A program made the translations under genes and the position numbers. 64,000 nt of DNA, from contig NZ_JUHB01000001.1 of NCBI RefSeq assembly GCF_000799565.1, forward strand, positions 496,001-560,000, written 5' to 3'. The DNA comes from Cellulophaga sp. Hel_I_12. Lineage in GTDB: Bacteria; Bacteroidota; Bacteroidia; Flavobacteriales; Flavobacteriaceae. The notes beneath the pieces are model-generated. The model was given only the letters and a program-made list of their open reading frames with translations, made no database searches and was not told where the DNA came from. Below, one piece after another: positions 63,151 through 64,000 of the stretch. The first letter of the stretch is position 1; every line of letters starts with the position of its first letter.

Positions 63151-64000
63151 ATGACATCAAAAAAATTAAGTTTCCTAGATAAAAATTTAACACTTTGGAT
63201 TTTTGCCGCCATGGCTATCGGGGTAGGTTTGGGGTACTTAATGCCTACATTTCCTGATTTCATAAATTCTTTCAATAGTGGTTCAACCAACATACCTATT
63301 GCTATTGGTTTAATTTTAATGATGTATCCACCATTGGCAAAAGTGAATTTTAAACTTTTACCGAAGGTCTTTAGAAACACAAAGATTCTTACGATCTCGT
63401 TAGTACTTAACTGGATTGTTGGTCCTATTTTAATGTTTATCTTGGCCATAACCTTTTTACGGGACTACCCAGAGTATATGGTCGGGCTTATTTTAATTGG
63501 TTTAGCGCGCTGTATTGCTATGGTGTTGGTATGGAACGACCTTGCCGAAGGCAATAGCGAATATGGAGCAGGTTTAGTAGCCTTAAATAGTATTTTTCAA
63601 GTTTTTGCTTACAGCTTTTATGCATGGATATTTATAACGGTGCTACCTCCTTATTTTGGTTTTGAAGGTGCCATCGTTGATATTTCAATCGGAACGATTG
63701 CAGAAAGTGTTGCCATTTATTTAGGAATTCCTTTTGTGATGGGAATTTTAAGCCGACTCATTTTAGTTCAAATAAAAGGAGAAGAATGGTACCAGAAAAA
63801 ATTCATTCCGACTATTTCGCCCATAACCTTGATCGCTCTTTTGTTTACGATTGTAGTCATGTTTTCATTGAAAGGGGAATTAATTGTAAAAATCCCAATG
63901 GATGTACTCATTATTGCTGTGCCCCTCCTGATTTATTTTACTTTAATGTTTATCATTGGCTTTTTTGTCACTAAAGCAATGGGCGCAGAATATGACAAGA
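63151..64000 (+). CDS. ACR3-family arsenite efflux transporter, 3' end cut by window
   Basis: Arsenite/antimonite exporter of the bile acid/arsenite permease superfamily. About 283 of roughly 350 residues are visible. It begins [18 protein letters not shown], and the family text follows: [17 protein letters not shown] (about 49), [14 protein letters not shown] (about 88), the essential cysteine in [17 protein letters not shown] (about 118), and [16 protein letters not shown] (about 145). About eight helices are seen before the window ends in the middle of a later helix. Reading continues past the end in the same frame. Starts 2 bases after arsC. Confidence 0.93.
   Translation, partial: MTSKKLSFLDKNLTLWIFAAMAIGVGLGYLMPTFPDFINSFNSGSTNIPIAIGLILMMYPPLAKVNFKLLPKVFRNTKILTISLVLNWIVGPILMFILAITFLRDYPEYMVGLILIGLARCIAMVLVWNDLAEGNSEYGAGLVALNSIFQVFAYSFYAWIFITVLPPYFGFEGAIVDISIGTIAESVAIYLGIPFVMGILSRLILVQIKGEEWYQKKFIPTISPITLIALLFTIVVMFSLKGELIVKIPMDVLIIAVPLLIYFTLMFIIGFFVTKAMGAEYDK

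Overview
This AT-rich window looks like chromosome of a marine-type Flavobacteriaceae (phylum Bacteroidota). The signs are TAnnTTTG-type -7 promoter elements, many SPII lipoproteins with acidic residues after the lipid cysteine, a fused E1 alpha/beta 2-oxoacid dehydrogenase and families typical of that group. Genus is not claimed. Both ends cut genes (a UvrD-type helicase on the left, an ACR3 arsenite pump on the right). I see no tRNA, rRNA, insertion sequence, prophage or CRISPR array.

Layout. 1-7.6 kb: helicase, lipoprotein esterase, YciO/Sua5-type protein, OmpA lipoprotein, glycosyltransferase, HsdR-N nuclease-like protein, DNA polymerase III delta. 7.6-17.7 kb: DoxX, fused E1 dehydrogenase, then a minus-strand run uvrA, LOG-family enzyme, and a protein pairing an M1-peptidase-like domain without HEXXH with an outer-membrane barrel. 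A small Tudor-like protein is divergent from uvrA. 17.9-22.2 kb: M23 peptidase, then a DNA-damage module: a LexA-like XRE/S24 repressor divergent from a radical-SAM repair protein, a possible 52-residue protein and a TIGR03915 protein, with three related operator-like palindromes in the shared control region. 22.4-26.2 kb: msrA, galM, ohr, meaB. 26.5-30.9 kb: two convergent operons holding the parts of a polyprenyl-linked sugar pathway (GT2, flippase-like protein, PAP2, GT39). 31-35.4 kb: MATE, MazG, flavin oxidoreductase, mnmA. 35.6-40.5 kb: three consecutive FAS1 (fasciclin) surface lipoproteins of 2, 2 and 5 domains, each preceded by the same GCAACC-N14/15-YATCT element, which resembles an ECF sigma promoter. 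40.9-64 kb: yidC-pyrG, a TSP3-repeat lipoprotein, Tat-type hydroxypyruvate isomerase homologue, ggt, ACP phosphodiesterase, glmM, lauroyltransferase, rhomboid, TlpA-like thioredoxin, FAD/FeS oxidoreductase, aroC, a dicarboxylate symporter with a periplasmic coiled coil, and an arsC-ACR3 arsenic pair.

The two observations I rate highest are the LexA-like repressor/radical-SAM/TIGR03915 unit with its triple operator, and the FAS1 array sharing one non-housekeeping promoter. Both are readings of the sequence and have not been tested.
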